Source: CF-39 sp035651155 (GTDB lineage Bacteria; Chloroflexota; Limnocylindria; P2-11E). From it: 64,000 nucleotides of DNA. The DNA lies in contig DASRGG010000022.1 of assembly GCA_035651155.1 (NCBI GenBank), forward strand, positions 56,217-120,216, read 5' to 3'. The notes under the pieces were generated by a model, which saw only the letters and a program-made list of their open reading frames with translations, was not told the origin of the DNA and searched no databases. Below are positions 51,215 to 59,946 of the stretch, one piece after another. The stretch's first letter is position 1, and each line of letters starts with the position of its first letter. A program made the translations under genes and the position numbers.

Positions 51215-51247
51215 CGACGCAGAACGAGGTCTGGGAGGTTCGTTGAG

Positions 51248-52123
51248 ATGAGCGTGAAGGGTCCGTATGCGTTCGAGTACGCGCGGATCGCGGTGCCCGA
51301 CGTGGCCGCATCCGCCGCCTGGTACGAGAAGTACGTGGGCCTCGAGCCGTGCGGGAAGACCGACGGCCACACCTACCTCCGCGCGGGTCTGCCGCACCAT
51401 GCGCTCGACCTGGTCGAGGACCGCACGCTGCCGGCGGCGGAGGTCCGTGCGTTCGGCTTCAGCGTTGAGTCCGAGGCCGTGCTCGAGGCCCTGAAGGAGC
51501 GCGTAGAGGACTCCGGCGCGCCGGTGAAGGAGCTCGACGAGGCGCAGAAGAGCTGGTGCGCCGGCGGCTTCGCGACGGCCGACCCCGCGGGGAACGCCCT
51601 CGAGTTCTTCACCGACTACCAGGAGTGGGCGGAGCGCCCGTATCGGGCGTACACGCCCGACTACATCGTGCACCCGTTCATCGGCACGCCGAAGTACGAC
51701 GAGACGCTCACGTTCTACCTCGACGTGCTCGGCTTCCGCCCCTCGGACTACATCGCCAACGTGACCGCCTTCCTCCGCAGCGAGAACCGCTTGCACCACT
51801 CGTTCGCGATCAGGCGCGCCAAGGAGAAGGAGGTCGCGCACATCTGCTTCGCGATGGGCAGCCTCGACCAGGTCATGCGCGGCCGCGCGCTCGCGGTGTA
51901 CGACAAGGTGAAGATCGCGGCGGACATGGCGAACCACTCCGCCTCGAAGTCGATCGCCTTCTATATCCTCGACGAAAAGCACGGACCGCGCATCGAGCTC
52001 TGCAACGGCCACCGGCGCCTCACCGAGGAAGAGCACGAGCACGAGAAGCCGCGGCGCATGTCGGTCGACCCGCGGAACATCGATGTTTGGCGCGCCGCGG
52101 CGGACGACTGGCACGACCTCTAG
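51248..52123 (+). CDS. VOC-family extradiol ring-cleavage dioxygenase, 291 aa
   Basis: Type I extradiol dioxygenase that cleaves catechol-like rings next to the hydroxyl groups. Two VOC modules. The metal facial triad is suggested by His142 (DYIVHPFIG), His183/184 (LHHSFAI) and Glu250 (GPRIELC). The N-terminal module has FEYARIAVPDVAASAAWYEKYVGLEP. It begins at ATG 51248, 33 bases after the beta subunit gene, whose product it could act on. The last residues end in a Trp-rich tail. The next reading frame starts four bases after the stop but looks broken (see 52,128). Confidence 0.88.
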   Translation: MSVKGPYAFEYARIAVPDVAASAAWYEKYVGLEPCGKTDGHTYLRAGLPHHALDLVEDRTLPAAEVRAFGFSVESEAVLEALKERVEDSGAPVKELDEAQKSWCAGGFATADPAGNALEFFTDYQEWAERPYRAYTPDYIVHPFIGTPKYDETLTFYLDVLGFRPSDYIANVTAFLRSENRLHHSFAIRRAKEKEVAHICFAMGSLDQVMRGRALAVYDKVKIAADMANHSASKSIAFYILDEKHGPRIELCNGHRRLTEEEHEHEKPRRMSVDPRNIDVWRAAADDWHDL

Positions 52124-52127
52124 CGGC

Positions 52128-52196
52128 GTGAGCGCGCGCACGCTGCGCGTCAACGGCCGCACCGTCGAGGCGGACATGGCACCCAGCGACACGCCG
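52128..52196 (+). pseudogene. Possible remnant of a [2Fe-2S] molybdenum-hydroxylase small-subunit gene
   Basis: GTG 52128 opens VSARTLRVNGRTVEADMAPSDTP. This resembles the first ~22 residues of CoxS/XdhC-type ferredoxin subunits (LRVNGR-x-VE-x(2-7)-DTP), but the cysteine-bearing part that should follow is absent and the frame runs straight into a luciferase-like enzyme. It sits at operon spacing after the VOC gene, as a real gene would. I read it as the left-over start of a gene cut by insertion or deletion; a chance match over 22 residues cannot be excluded. Confidence 0.35.
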
Positions 52197-53099
52197 CAGG
52201 TGGGCGAGGAGCCGCGAGGCGTGGCGGGCATCCGTGTCGGGTTGAAGCTCTCTCAACAGGTCTTCTCGCTGCCGGCGCAGCGCGAGGCGTGGCGCATCGT
52301 CGACGAGGCTGGGTTCGACCATCTCTGGCTGTTCGACCATCTCGTCGCGATTCACCAGGAGACGCCAGCGCCGATCTACGACGGCTGGACCCTGCTCGCG
52401 GCGGTCGCCGAGACCACGAAGCGCGTGCGCATCGGGCTGAACGTCACGGGGAACCTCTACCGCCACCCCGGACTCCTCGCGAAGATTGCGGTGACCGTGG
52501 ATCACCTTTCAGGCGGTCGTCTCGAAATGGGGTTAGGTGCTGGATGGAACGAGCCAGAGTTCTCCATGTACGGAATGCCGTTCCCCGTGCGGCCGGAGGA
52601 GCGGATCGACAGGCTCGACGAGGCCTGCTGGGTGCTCAAGGCTCTGTGGACCGAGCCGAGAGCGACCTTCGCGGGTCGCTACTACCAACTGAAGGACGCG
52701 ATCGCCGAGCCGAAGCCCGTCCAGAGGCCATATCCACCGATCTGGATCGGTGGGAACGGACGCAAGCGCACGCTGCGGGTCGCGGCAACGCACGGCGACG
52801 TGTGGAGCTGTGACGTGTGGCCGACCGACGCGAGCGCGATCGAGCCCGCATACGATCTGGGGAAGGTGCTCGACGGCCACTGCGCGGCGATCGGCCGCGA
52901 CCCGAAGACCATCCGACGCGCTCACATGCTCCTCGCCGATGGCACCGACACGCCGCTCGAGATCGCGAGGCATTCCGTGCGCGCCGGTTTCACCGACTTC
53001 CTACTCTTCCCGGTCCTGGCTCTCTCGCCACAGGCCGATATCCGCGCCGCTATCGAAGCCGCCGCCGCGCTCCTGCCGCGCCTCCGGAAGCTGGGGTAG
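52176..53099 (+). CDS. LLM-class F420/flavin-dependent oxidoreductase, about 307 aa (distinct type)
   Basis: Luciferase-like enzyme of another subfamily than the three at 28.9-36.4 kb. GIRVGLKLSQQ, HLWLFDHL, RIGLNVTGNLYRHPGLLAKIAVTVDHLSGGRLEMGLGAGW, ERIDRLDEACWVLKALW and PPIWIGGNGRKRTLRVAATHGDVW are classic F420-dependent LLM blocks. ATG 52176 is chosen; GTG 52221 directly before the family start is also likely, and GTG 52128 would include the remnant. It stands before the binding protein/importer operon and may act on the imported compound. Confidence 0.83.
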   Translation: MAPSDTPQVGEEPRGVAGIRVGLKLSQQVFSLPAQREAWRIVDEAGFDHLWLFDHLVAIHQETPAPIYDGWTLLAAVAETTKRVRIGLNVTGNLYRHPGLLAKIAVTVDHLSGGRLEMGLGAGWNEPEFSMYGMPFPVRPEERIDRLDEACWVLKALWTEPRATFAGRYYQLKDAIAEPKPVQRPYPPIWIGGNGRKRTLRVAATHGDVWSCDVWPTDASAIEPAYDLGKVLDGHCAAIGRDPKTIRRAHMLLADGTDTPLEIARHSVRAGFTDFLLFPVLALSPQADIRAAIEAAAALLPRLRKLG

Positions 53100-53117
53100 C
53101 CGCTCGCCGAGGCCGTA

Positions 53118-53180
53118 TTGACACTCGACCGACCGGCTGTAGTGTCTCGCAATCAGGGACGGCGGCTTGCCAAACGAGAC
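53118..53180 (+). promoter_or_regulatory. Promoter (TTGACA-16-TAGTGT) with overlapping 37-bp element (site 9)
   Basis: -35 TTGACA (53118-53123), 16-base spacer, -10 TAGTGT (53140-53145). Element: GTCTCG 53144-53149, 26 bases, GAGAC 53176-53180; internal block CTTGC. First ATG is 52 bases downstream with GGAGGA in front. It drives the iron-type importer operon. Confidence 0.77.
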
Positions 53181-53231
53181 GCTGACCGCGCGCCGGATCG
53201 CACACGCGCGGCCAAGAGGGGGAGGAAGCAG

Positions 53232-54386
53232 ATGACCCAGCTGCGACTCACGCGACGAAAGCTCCTCGTGTCGGGGTCGGCCCTTGCGATCGCCACGGCC
53301 TGCGGCGGGACCGCCGCGCCGACGGCGACCGGGACAGCGGCCGCGACTGGGGCAGCGGCGAGCGGGACCGCCACGGCGAAGACGAACGCCGCGCTCCAAG
53401 CGATCATCGACAAAGCGAAGAACGCCGAGGGCGCCCAGATCACGCTCACCTGGGCGAACTACTACGGTGCCGGGATGGCGAAGGACTTCCTCGCGCTCTT
53501 CAGTTCGACGTACGGGTTCGACGCGAAGGTCACGAACACGCCTACCAACATGTCCACGGACGCCCCGGCGATCATCCAGCAGTTCAAGGCCAATCGCCCA
53601 GCCTCGACCGATGTGTTCATGTGCACCGATCTGCTCGCGTTCCAGCTTGAGCGCGACGGACCAAAGGTTGGCGAGGAGGTTGACTGGAGCTTCTCCGAAA
53701 CGATCGCCGCCAATCCCAAGGTCCTCGAGCATAATTTCGCCGTCCACATCCTCGACACGCCGCGTGGGATTACCTACAACCGCGACCGGCTGAAGGGGGC
53801 GGACGTCCCGAAGTCGATGGCGGATGTCCTGCAGCTCTCGACGAAGTACGCCGTCGCGAGCACACCTCAGGCCTCACTGTTCGAGACCCTGGCAGTGCCG
53901 GACATCTGGGGCGAGCAGAAGACAATCGACTACGTGACGAAGCTGTCGAAGAACCTCAAAGGCCTCATACAGGGCAACGAGCTGGATCGGATCTCGAGCG
54001 GCGAGTTCGACATGCTCGCCATCGATTTCGGCAAGAACGTCGCACAGCTCCGTACGAATCAGGGGCAACCCATCGGGTGGTCGTTCCCGTCCGACGCACC
54101 GGTGCTGAGCGCGATCTACAATGTGATCCCGAAGAACGCGGTCCATCCGAACATGGCGCGATTGTGGATCAACCTCATCACGAGCCGCGAGGGCCAACAG
54201 GTGCTCTACAAGAACGAGTTCGTCGATAGTCCTCGGTTGCCGGGCAGCAAGACGGCCGAGGACGTGAAGGCTCTCGAGGCGCAGGGCTTCAAGGTGTACG
54301 CGACGAACCTCGATTTCGCGGCGAAGAACCAGGACGCCTACGCGCGTCTCCGGCCGATCCTCCAAAAGATCATCGCGACGAGGTAG
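53232..54386 (+). CDS. Iron(III)/thiamine-class ABC substrate-binding lipoprotein, 384 aa
   Basis: Membrane-tethered receptor of the FbpA/AfuA/PotD-like class. N-terminal LTRRKLLVSGSALAIATAC has a twin-arginine-like pair and the lipobox Cys24, then a Thr/Ala/Gly linker. Mature part: QITLTWANYYGAGMAKDFLALF, STDVFMCTDLLAFQLERDG, RGITYNRDRLKG and NAVHPNMARLWINLITSREGQQV, all family-typical. Despite the class name the ligand may be an organic anion. Followed five bases later by the fused permease and then the ATPase, so the importer is complete. Confidence 0.88.
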   Translation: MTQLRLTRRKLLVSGSALAIATACGGTAAPTATGTAAATGAAASGTATAKTNAALQAIIDKAKNAEGAQITLTWANYYGAGMAKDFLALFSSTYGFDAKVTNTPTNMSTDAPAIIQQFKANRPASTDVFMCTDLLAFQLERDGPKVGEEVDWSFSETIAANPKVLEHNFAVHILDTPRGITYNRDRLKGADVPKSMADVLQLSTKYAVASTPQASLFETLAVPDIWGEQKTIDYVTKLSKNLKGLIQGNELDRISSGEFDMLAIDFGKNVAQLRTNQGQPIGWSFPSDAPVLSAIYNVIPKNAVHPNMARLWINLITSREGQQVLYKNEFVDSPRLPGSKTAEDVKALEAQGFKVYATNLDFAAKNQDAYARLRPILQKIIATR

Positions 54387-54391
54387 CGGAG

Positions 54392-56125
54392 TTGGCGACA
54401 CACGCCACCGCGGCGCGCAGGCCGTTCGCCCTGATGCCGGGCGGCCTGCGCGTCGACCCGCTAGCCATAGCAGCGGCGATCCCGATCGTCCTGATCCTCA
54501 TCCTGCTCGGGGCGGTGGCTCGGCTCTCGTTCCAAGAGACGATCTACGACGACACCCCCACGGTGCGCCACTTCGCCGAACTCGCGACCGACCCTGCGGC
54601 GGCGATCGCGCTCCGTAACACGGCGCTGTTCGCGGTGCTGACCGCGTTCTGGGCGATGGTCTTCGGCCTGCCGATCGCCTGGCTCGTAGAGCGTTCGGAT
54701 CTCGGGAAGAAGGCCGTCGTCTCGACCATGATGAGCATCGGCGTGGTCATCCCCGGCTTCATCTACGCGATGGGTTGGATCGTGTTCGCCCATCCGCGAA
54801 GCGGGCTCCTCACGAAGTTCGTGCAGAGCCTCGGTCTCGAGCATTCACCCATCGATCTTCTGACGATCCCCGCGATGAGCTGGGTCGAAGGGATGTCGCT
54901 TGCGCCGGTCGTATTCATCCTCACCGGCGCGAGCCTCCGCTCGATGGACGCCTCGCTCGAGGACTCGGCACAGATGTGCGGCGCAGGCTTCCTGACGCGT
55001 CTGCGTGCGATCATCCTGCCGCTCGTCCTCCCCGGCCTGGTCGGTGCCGCTATCTACGTCGTAACTATCGCACTCTCCTCGTTCGACGTGCCGCTCGTCA
55101 TCGGGCTCTCCAACCGGATCTACGTGTTCAGTACGTACCTCTACACACAGGTGCAGCGCTTCGAGGGACCGCCCGCGTATGAAGTCGCGGCCGCCTTCTC
55201 GTTCTTCATGGTCGCGTTCGGCGTCGTCCTCGCCTGGCTGTACGGCCGCGTTCTCGTCCGAGCCCGGACATTCCAGATCGTGACTGGAAAGGGCTACCGT
55301 CCTCGACTCACGCCGCTCGGCCGCTTGCGTTCGGCCGCATGGCTCTTCCTCTTCGCGTATCTCTCACTCGCGGTCGGCCTGCCGCTCCTCGTGCTGCTGT
55401 GGACATCGTTCCTTCCGTTCCCACAGCTCCCCTCGGAGCGCGCCTTCTCACTGTTGACGACGCGCAACTACACCGAGCTCAACCTCCCGCTCATCGGGCG
55501 GGCCGTGCGCAGCACGGTGCTGCTCATGCTCTTCTCACCGTGCGTCGCGCTCGGCGCGGCGATGGCTATCTCCTGGTTTGTGCTCAGGACGCGCAGTCGG
55601 CTGCGGTTCGTTTTCGATTTCGTCGCGTTCCTCCCGCACGCCGTGCCGCGCATCGTGTTCGCTTTTGGCGCCGTCATGCTGACGATCGGGACGTGGGTCG
55701 TGTTGCCCATCGACGTCTACGGGTCGCTTGGTCTGCTCGTGCTCGTGATGGCCCTCGTCCAGCTCCCCTTCGCGACGCGCCTTGTGAACGCGTCGATGAT
55801 CCAGATCCACAGCGAACTCGAGGAGGCCGCGCGCACCGCGGGTGCGACCACGCTTACGGTGCTGCGGCGCGTGACAGTGCCGCTCATCCGGCCGGCGCTC
55901 GTGTATGGCTGGGTATGGCTCTCGCTGCTCGCGTACCGAGAGCTGACGCTGCCCACCATGCTGCGCTCTGGGGACAACATCACGCTGTCGGCCGTGATCT
56001 ACGACAACTACCAGACTGGCCTGCTTGGACCGCTCGCCGCTCTCGTGGTGCTCATGCTGCTCGTGCTCGTCCCGCTCGTTGCGTTGTACTGGCGCGTCGG
56101 TGGGTCGCGCCGGCCGACTGTGTAG
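54392..56125 (+). CDS. Fused double-domain ABC permease (FbpB/AfuB type), 577 aa
   Basis: Two permease domains in one chain, usual for iron(III)-type importers. About twelve membrane helices. The two ATPase-docking loops are SLEDSAQMCGAGFLTRLRAIILPLVLPGL (domain 1) and ELEEAARTAGATTLTVLRRVTVPLIRPAL (domain 2). Start TTG 54392, five bases after the previous stop; ATG 54434 is an alternative just before helix 1. The ATPase gene follows nine bases after its stop. Confidence 0.88.
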   Translation: MATHATAARRPFALMPGGLRVDPLAIAAAIPIVLILILLGAVARLSFQETIYDDTPTVRHFAELATDPAAAIALRNTALFAVLTAFWAMVFGLPIAWLVERSDLGKKAVVSTMMSIGVVIPGFIYAMGWIVFAHPRSGLLTKFVQSLGLEHSPIDLLTIPAMSWVEGMSLAPVVFILTGASLRSMDASLEDSAQMCGAGFLTRLRAIILPLVLPGLVGAAIYVVTIALSSFDVPLVIGLSNRIYVFSTYLYTQVQRFEGPPAYEVAAAFSFFMVAFGVVLAWLYGRVLVRARTFQIVTGKGYRPRLTPLGRLRSAAWLFLFAYLSLAVGLPLLVLLWTSFLPFPQLPSERAFSLLTTRNYTELNLPLIGRAVRSTVLLMLFSPCVALGAAMAISWFVLRTRSRLRFVFDFVAFLPHAVPRIVFAFGAVMLTIGTWVVLPIDVYGSLGLLVLVMALVQLPFATRLVNASMIQIHSELEEAARTAGATTLTVLRRVTVPLIRPALVYGWVWLSLLAYRELTLPTMLRSGDNITLSAVIYDNYQTGLLGPLAALVVLMLLVLVPLVALYWRVGGSRRPTV

Positions 56126-56134
56126 GGGTCGACA

Positions 56135-57268
56135 GTGGCGGTGGCAGGAGTGGTGAGGTCTGCGGTCGGCGGTTCGGGCGAGCTCGTCGTGACCGAGATC
56201 AGCAAGGCGTACCTCGCACGGGCCGACGGCCCTCGTGCCGTCGAGAGCGTGACGTTCACAGTGCGGGAAGGTTGCTTCTATACGCTGCTCGGACCGTCAG
56301 GTTGCGGTAAGACCACGACACTGCGCTGCGTGGCCGGCCTCGAGCGCGCTGACGCGGGCACGATCGAGCTCGCCGGCACGATGCTCTCCTCGCCGCGCGT
56401 CTTCGTGCCGCCGCACCGCCGCGACATCGGGATGGTGTTCCAGTCCTACGCGATCTGGCCGCACATGACCGTGTTCGACAACGCGGCCTTCCCGCTCCGG
56501 GTCCGAAGGACCGGCCTCTCGCGCACGCAGATGAAGGAGCGAGTCGAACAAGCTCTCGCGACCGTCCAACTATCGGGGTTCGAGGGGAGGAACGCGACGC
56601 AGCTCTCGGGAGGCCAGCAGCAGCGGCTCGCGCTCGCGCGCGCCCTCGTGCAGCAGCCGAAGCTCCTGCTGCTGGACGAGCCCCTGTCGAATCTCGACGC
56701 CAAGCTGCGCGAGCGCATGCGTACGGAGATCCGCGATCTACAGCGGCGACTCGGCATCACCACCCTCTACGTGACGCATGATCAGATCGAGGCCCTCTCC
56801 ATGTCCGACCGCATCGGTGTGATGTCGAAGGGGACGATCGTGCAGGAAAGCGCGCCGCGCGAGCTCTACCAACACCCTGCGAACAAGATCGTCGCGGACT
56901 TCGTCGGGGCGGGGAACTTCCTCGACGCCGAGGCGGTCGACGTCCTCGACGGCGATCTCCGACGCCTTGCGACCCCGATCGGCGACGTCGTCGCTGTCTG
57001 CGATGCCGAGACGCGCATCGGCGCGTCCATGATCCTGCTGGTCCGGCCCGAGAACGTGCGCGTCGAGACGAGCAGGCCCGACGGTCCGAACACGTACCAG
57101 GGCACCGTCGAAGAGCTCGTCTTCCTTGGCGAGTACGTCGACTGCCGCGTGCGTGTCGGCGGCCAACTGCTCCATGCACGACCGCATCCGACGCTTCCGA
57201 TCACCAAAGGTGACACCGTTTGGCTCGTGCTGCGCCCGGATCTCTGCTCGGTCTTGATGACTTCGTGA
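56135..57268 (+). CDS. ABC importer ATPase with TOBE domain (FbpC/PotA type), 377 aa
   Basis: Energy subunit of the importer. Walker A LLGPSGCGKT (51-60), Q-loop VFQSYAIWPH, signature LSGGQQQR (157-164), Walker B LLLLDEPLSNLD (177-188) and switch His in VTHDQIEALSMSDRIGVM. The C-terminal ~130 residues form the TOBE domain (VRPENVRVE, EYVDCRVRVGG). The start GTG 56135 lies nine bases after the permease gene. A Rieske oxygenase gene follows 16 bases later, so uptake and oxidation are co-expressed. Confidence 0.92.
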   Translation: MAVAGVVRSAVGGSGELVVTEISKAYLARADGPRAVESVTFTVREGCFYTLLGPSGCGKTTTLRCVAGLERADAGTIELAGTMLSSPRVFVPPHRRDIGMVFQSYAIWPHMTVFDNAAFPLRVRRTGLSRTQMKERVEQALATVQLSGFEGRNATQLSGGQQQRLALARALVQQPKLLLLDEPLSNLDAKLRERMRTEIRDLQRRLGITTLYVTHDQIEALSMSDRIGVMSKGTIVQESAPRELYQHPANKIVADFVGAGNFLDAEAVDVLDGDLRRLATPIGDVVAVCDAETRIGASMILLVRPENVRVETSRPDGPNTYQGTVEELVFLGEYVDCRVRVGGQLLHARPHPTLPITKGDTVWLVLRPDLCSVLMTS

Positions 57269-57284
57269 TGGAGGTGGCCTCGAG

Positions 57285-58223
57285 ATGAATGAGAAGCTGC
57301 GCCGCTACTGGTTCCCGGTGGCGCTCTCGGCGGACGTCGCTGACAAGCCGATCCCCGTGACCCTACTTGGGGAGGGGGTTGTCCTCTATCGCACGACGAT
57401 AGGGATCGCGGCGCTCCACGATCTGTGCATCCACCGCGGCACGCCGCTGTCGCTCGGGTGGATCGACGGCGACGAGCTGGTCTGCGCGTATCACGGATGG
57501 GGCTATGAAGGAAGCGGCGCATGCACGCGCATCCCGTCGCTCGCGCCTGGACGGCCTATCCCCCCGAAGGCACGCGTCGGCGCGTACCAGGTCCAGGAGC
57601 TGTACGGTCTGGTCTGGGTATGCCTCGGCACGCCCACCGAGCCTATCCCCGAGTACCCCGAGTACGCCGATCCGACGTACCACGTGTTCTGGACGAGGCA
57701 TCGCCTCCACGCGAACGCGGCCCGCGTCATCGAGAACGTGATGGACTTCGCGCACTTCCCGTGGGTGCACCCCGGCATCCTCGGCGATCGGTCGAAGCCG
57801 GTCTACGAGTCGACGCCGGCGAAGCGCGAGGGAAACGAGATCCACTACGTCGTCGACGACGAGGCGACCAACGCGATCCGCACCTACCGCGTGACCCTGC
57901 CCTACGCGCTGCACATGCACGTACGCCGGCGCAGCGGCCCTGACCTCGACCGCATCAACGCGCTCTTCTTCGTGAGCCAGCCGCTCGGCGACCGGGACAC
58001 CATCTTCTGGTTCGGCCACGGCCGCAACTTCGACCTGGACAAGGACGACACGGTCCTCATCGGTCAGGACAACCACGTGATCCAGCAGGATCAGCGGATG
58101 GTCGAAGCTCAGCGGCCTGAGGAGCTCCCGCTCGATCTCAGCGCGGAGCTGCACCTGAAGGGGACAGACGCGGCCGCGGTTGAGTACCGGCGGTCGCTCG
58201 CGAGCCTCGGCCTAGGAGCGTGA
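57285..58223 (+). CDS. Rieske non-heme iron oxygenase, 312 aa (copy B)
   Basis: Close paralogue of 20,191-21,156. Rieske ligands Cys48-x-His50 and Cys67-x2-His70; the mononuclear iron segment NVMDFAHFPWVHPGILGDRSKPVY is the same in both. The C-terminus RPEELPLDLSAELHLKGTDAA is nearly identical too. Same reaction type is likely, on a related compound. ATG 57285. Each copy comes with its own binding protein: NMT1 type for copy A, iron type for copy B. Its last 12 bases overlap the converging Cys-rich gene. Confidence 0.9.
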   Translation: MNEKLRRYWFPVALSADVADKPIPVTLLGEGVVLYRTTIGIAALHDLCIHRGTPLSLGWIDGDELVCAYHGWGYEGSGACTRIPSLAPGRPIPPKARVGAYQVQELYGLVWVCLGTPTEPIPEYPEYADPTYHVFWTRHRLHANAARVIENVMDFAHFPWVHPGILGDRSKPVYESTPAKREGNEIHYVVDDEATNAIRTYRVTLPYALHMHVRRRSGPDLDRINALFFVSQPLGDRDTIFWFGHGRNFDLDKDDTVLIGQDNHVIQQDQRMVEAQRPEELPLDLSAELHLKGTDAAAVEYRRSLASLGLGA

Positions 58224-58415
58224 CGGACCGACGCCGACCGGAGGGAGGGACGCGAACGGAGGCCTGCAGACGACGTAGCGGTGCGTCTCGCCGCCATCGG
58301 CCTTCTGGAGCCAAGGGCAGCGCCAGCAGACTTCGACCTCGGCGTCGGCCTGCCGGAGCGGGCACATGACCACGTCATCGCAGACGATCCGAGCGCCACG
58401 CGGGATGTCGTTCAT
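58212..58415 (-). CDS. Small Cys-rich protein with CxxCPWL motif, about 67 aa
   Basis: Third member of the family seen at 1,116-1,541. The order VVMCPLR, EVCWRCPWL and VVCRPP repeats that of the 68-aa protein, including the first Cys in IVCDD. Five Cys, probably a metal site. I start at ATG 58413-58415, which gives the same size as the relatives; the frame is open further upstream. The gene is convergent with the Rieske gene (12-base overlap) and divergent from the amidohydrolase. No function known. Confidence 0.55.
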   Translation of the reverse strand: MNDIPRGARIVCDDVVMCPLRQADAEVEVCWRCPWLQKADGGETHRYVVCRPPFASLPPVGVGPSRS

Positions 58416-58521
58416 GTCAGCCAGATGTTCGTGCGTCCCCGGGTGGGCGAAGGAGGGCCGAAGCGCCCTGTCCGGGAGTCCGTTGGACCCATCCACGGCG
58501 TGGCGGCGCGAGGGCACGGCC

Positions 58522-59913
58522 GTGAGCTCGCAGCTCTGCGACATCCTCGTATCGGGCGGCACGGTCATCACCATGGACGCCGGCCGGCGCGTCCTCCGCG
58601 ACGGCGCCGTCGCCATCAGGGGCGACCGGATTGTGGACGTGGGACGCCGGGACGACCTGGCGCCGCGCTACCGGGCCGTCCGCACGATCGACGCGCGGGG
58701 CCATGTGGTCACACCCGGCCTCATCCAGACCCACGTGCACGTCTCCGCAGAGGCCGCCATGCGTGGCACGCTGCCCGACACGATGCCGCCCAGCCAGTGG
58801 GTGCGTCAGGTGACGGCGTTCTACGCAGCGATGTCGCCCGAGGAAGAGGCTATCAACGCGACGGCCACCTTCATCGAGCTCATCCGCACCGGCACCACCA
58901 CCTTCATCGAGGCCGGGACGACGAAGCACACCGACGCCGTAATCGACGCGATGGGGCGCGTGGGGATCCGCGGCTGCATCGGCACGTGGAGCTGGGACAT
59001 CCCGAAGGAGCCGGCGAACCTCTATCAGGAGACGGACCGGGCGATCGAGAAGAACGCCTCGCTCATCGAGCGTTACGACGGCGCGCACGACGGCCGCGTG
59101 CGCGTCTGGACGTCGCCCATCGGTCACACCATGACCTCCGACGCGCTCCTGGTCGGGCTGAAGCAGCTCGCCGACGAACACCACACCGGCATGACGATGC
59201 ATCTCTCGTCGTGGCTCGAGGACGTGAGGAGCTACGTCGAGCGGACCGGCATGCGGCCGGTGAAGTACTACGACCATCTCGGCGTGCTCGGTCCGAACGT
59301 GCTGCTTGCGCACATGGTCAACCTCGACGACGAGGAGGTGGAGCTCGTGCTCCGAACCGGCGCGAAGATCGCGCACTGCCCGACCACCGCCGGCTGGTTC
59401 GGGTACGGCCTCACGCAGGTGGGTCGCTTCCCGGAGATGCTCGCGCGCGGCGCCACCATCGGCCTCGGCTGCGACGCGCAGACCTGCTCGAATAACCTCG
59501 ACGGCGTCCGCGCGATGTACTCGTCGGCCATCCTCTTCCGCGACGGGCGGCGGGACCAGAACGCGATGCCCGCCGAGACCGTGCTCGAGATGGCGACGCT
59601 GCATGGCGCGCGCTGCGCGCTGCAGGAGGCCGATCTCGGGTCGCTCGAGGCCGGCAAGAAGGCGGACATCATCCTCTTCGACGCCACGCGGCCGGAGTGG
59701 CGGCCGCTCCATCAGCCCGTCGCCAACCTCGTGTTCGCGGCCGACGGCCACAGCGTCGACACGGTCCTCATCGACGGACGGGTCGTCCTCGACGGCGGAC
59801 GGATGACGACGGTCGATGTCGAGTCGACGTTCCGCGATCTCGAGCGTGTGGGCGACCGCGTGCTCGGCGCAACCGGATGGCGCACGCCGGCGAAGTGGCC
59901 GATCATCGATTGA
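58522..59913 (+). CDS. Chlorohydrolase/cytosine-deaminase-type amidohydrolase, 463 aa
   Basis: Metal-dependent deaminase or dechlorinase of the TrzN/AtzA/SsnA class. TPGLIQTHVHVSAEA has the metal His pair, MTMHLSSWLEDVRSYV the third His, LLAHMVNLDDEEVELV the fourth, and LGCDAQTCSNN the metal Asp region. EAGKKADIILFD is the small-domain return. GTG 58522 gives the family start (CDILVSGGTVITMDAGRRVL). Acts probably on an N-heterocycle such as a triazine, purine or pterin-like compound. It stands before the molybdenum enzyme, which has its own 37-bp element. Confidence 0.87.
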   Translation: MSSQLCDILVSGGTVITMDAGRRVLRDGAVAIRGDRIVDVGRRDDLAPRYRAVRTIDARGHVVTPGLIQTHVHVSAEAAMRGTLPDTMPPSQWVRQVTAFYAAMSPEEEAINATATFIELIRTGTTTFIEAGTTKHTDAVIDAMGRVGIRGCIGTWSWDIPKEPANLYQETDRAIEKNASLIERYDGAHDGRVRVWTSPIGHTMTSDALLVGLKQLADEHHTGMTMHLSSWLEDVRSYVERTGMRPVKYYDHLGVLGPNVLLAHMVNLDDEEVELVLRTGAKIAHCPTTAGWFGYGLTQVGRFPEMLARGATIGLGCDAQTCSNNLDGVRAMYSSAILFRDGRRDQNAMPAETVLEMATLHGARCALQEADLGSLEAGKKADIILFDATRPEWRPLHQPVANLVFAADGHSVDTVLIDGRVVLDGGRMTTVDVESTFRDLERVGDRVLGATGWRTPAKWPIID

Positions 59914-59946
59914 GCCCTCGCCTCGCCGGGGACCGGCGACTACCAT

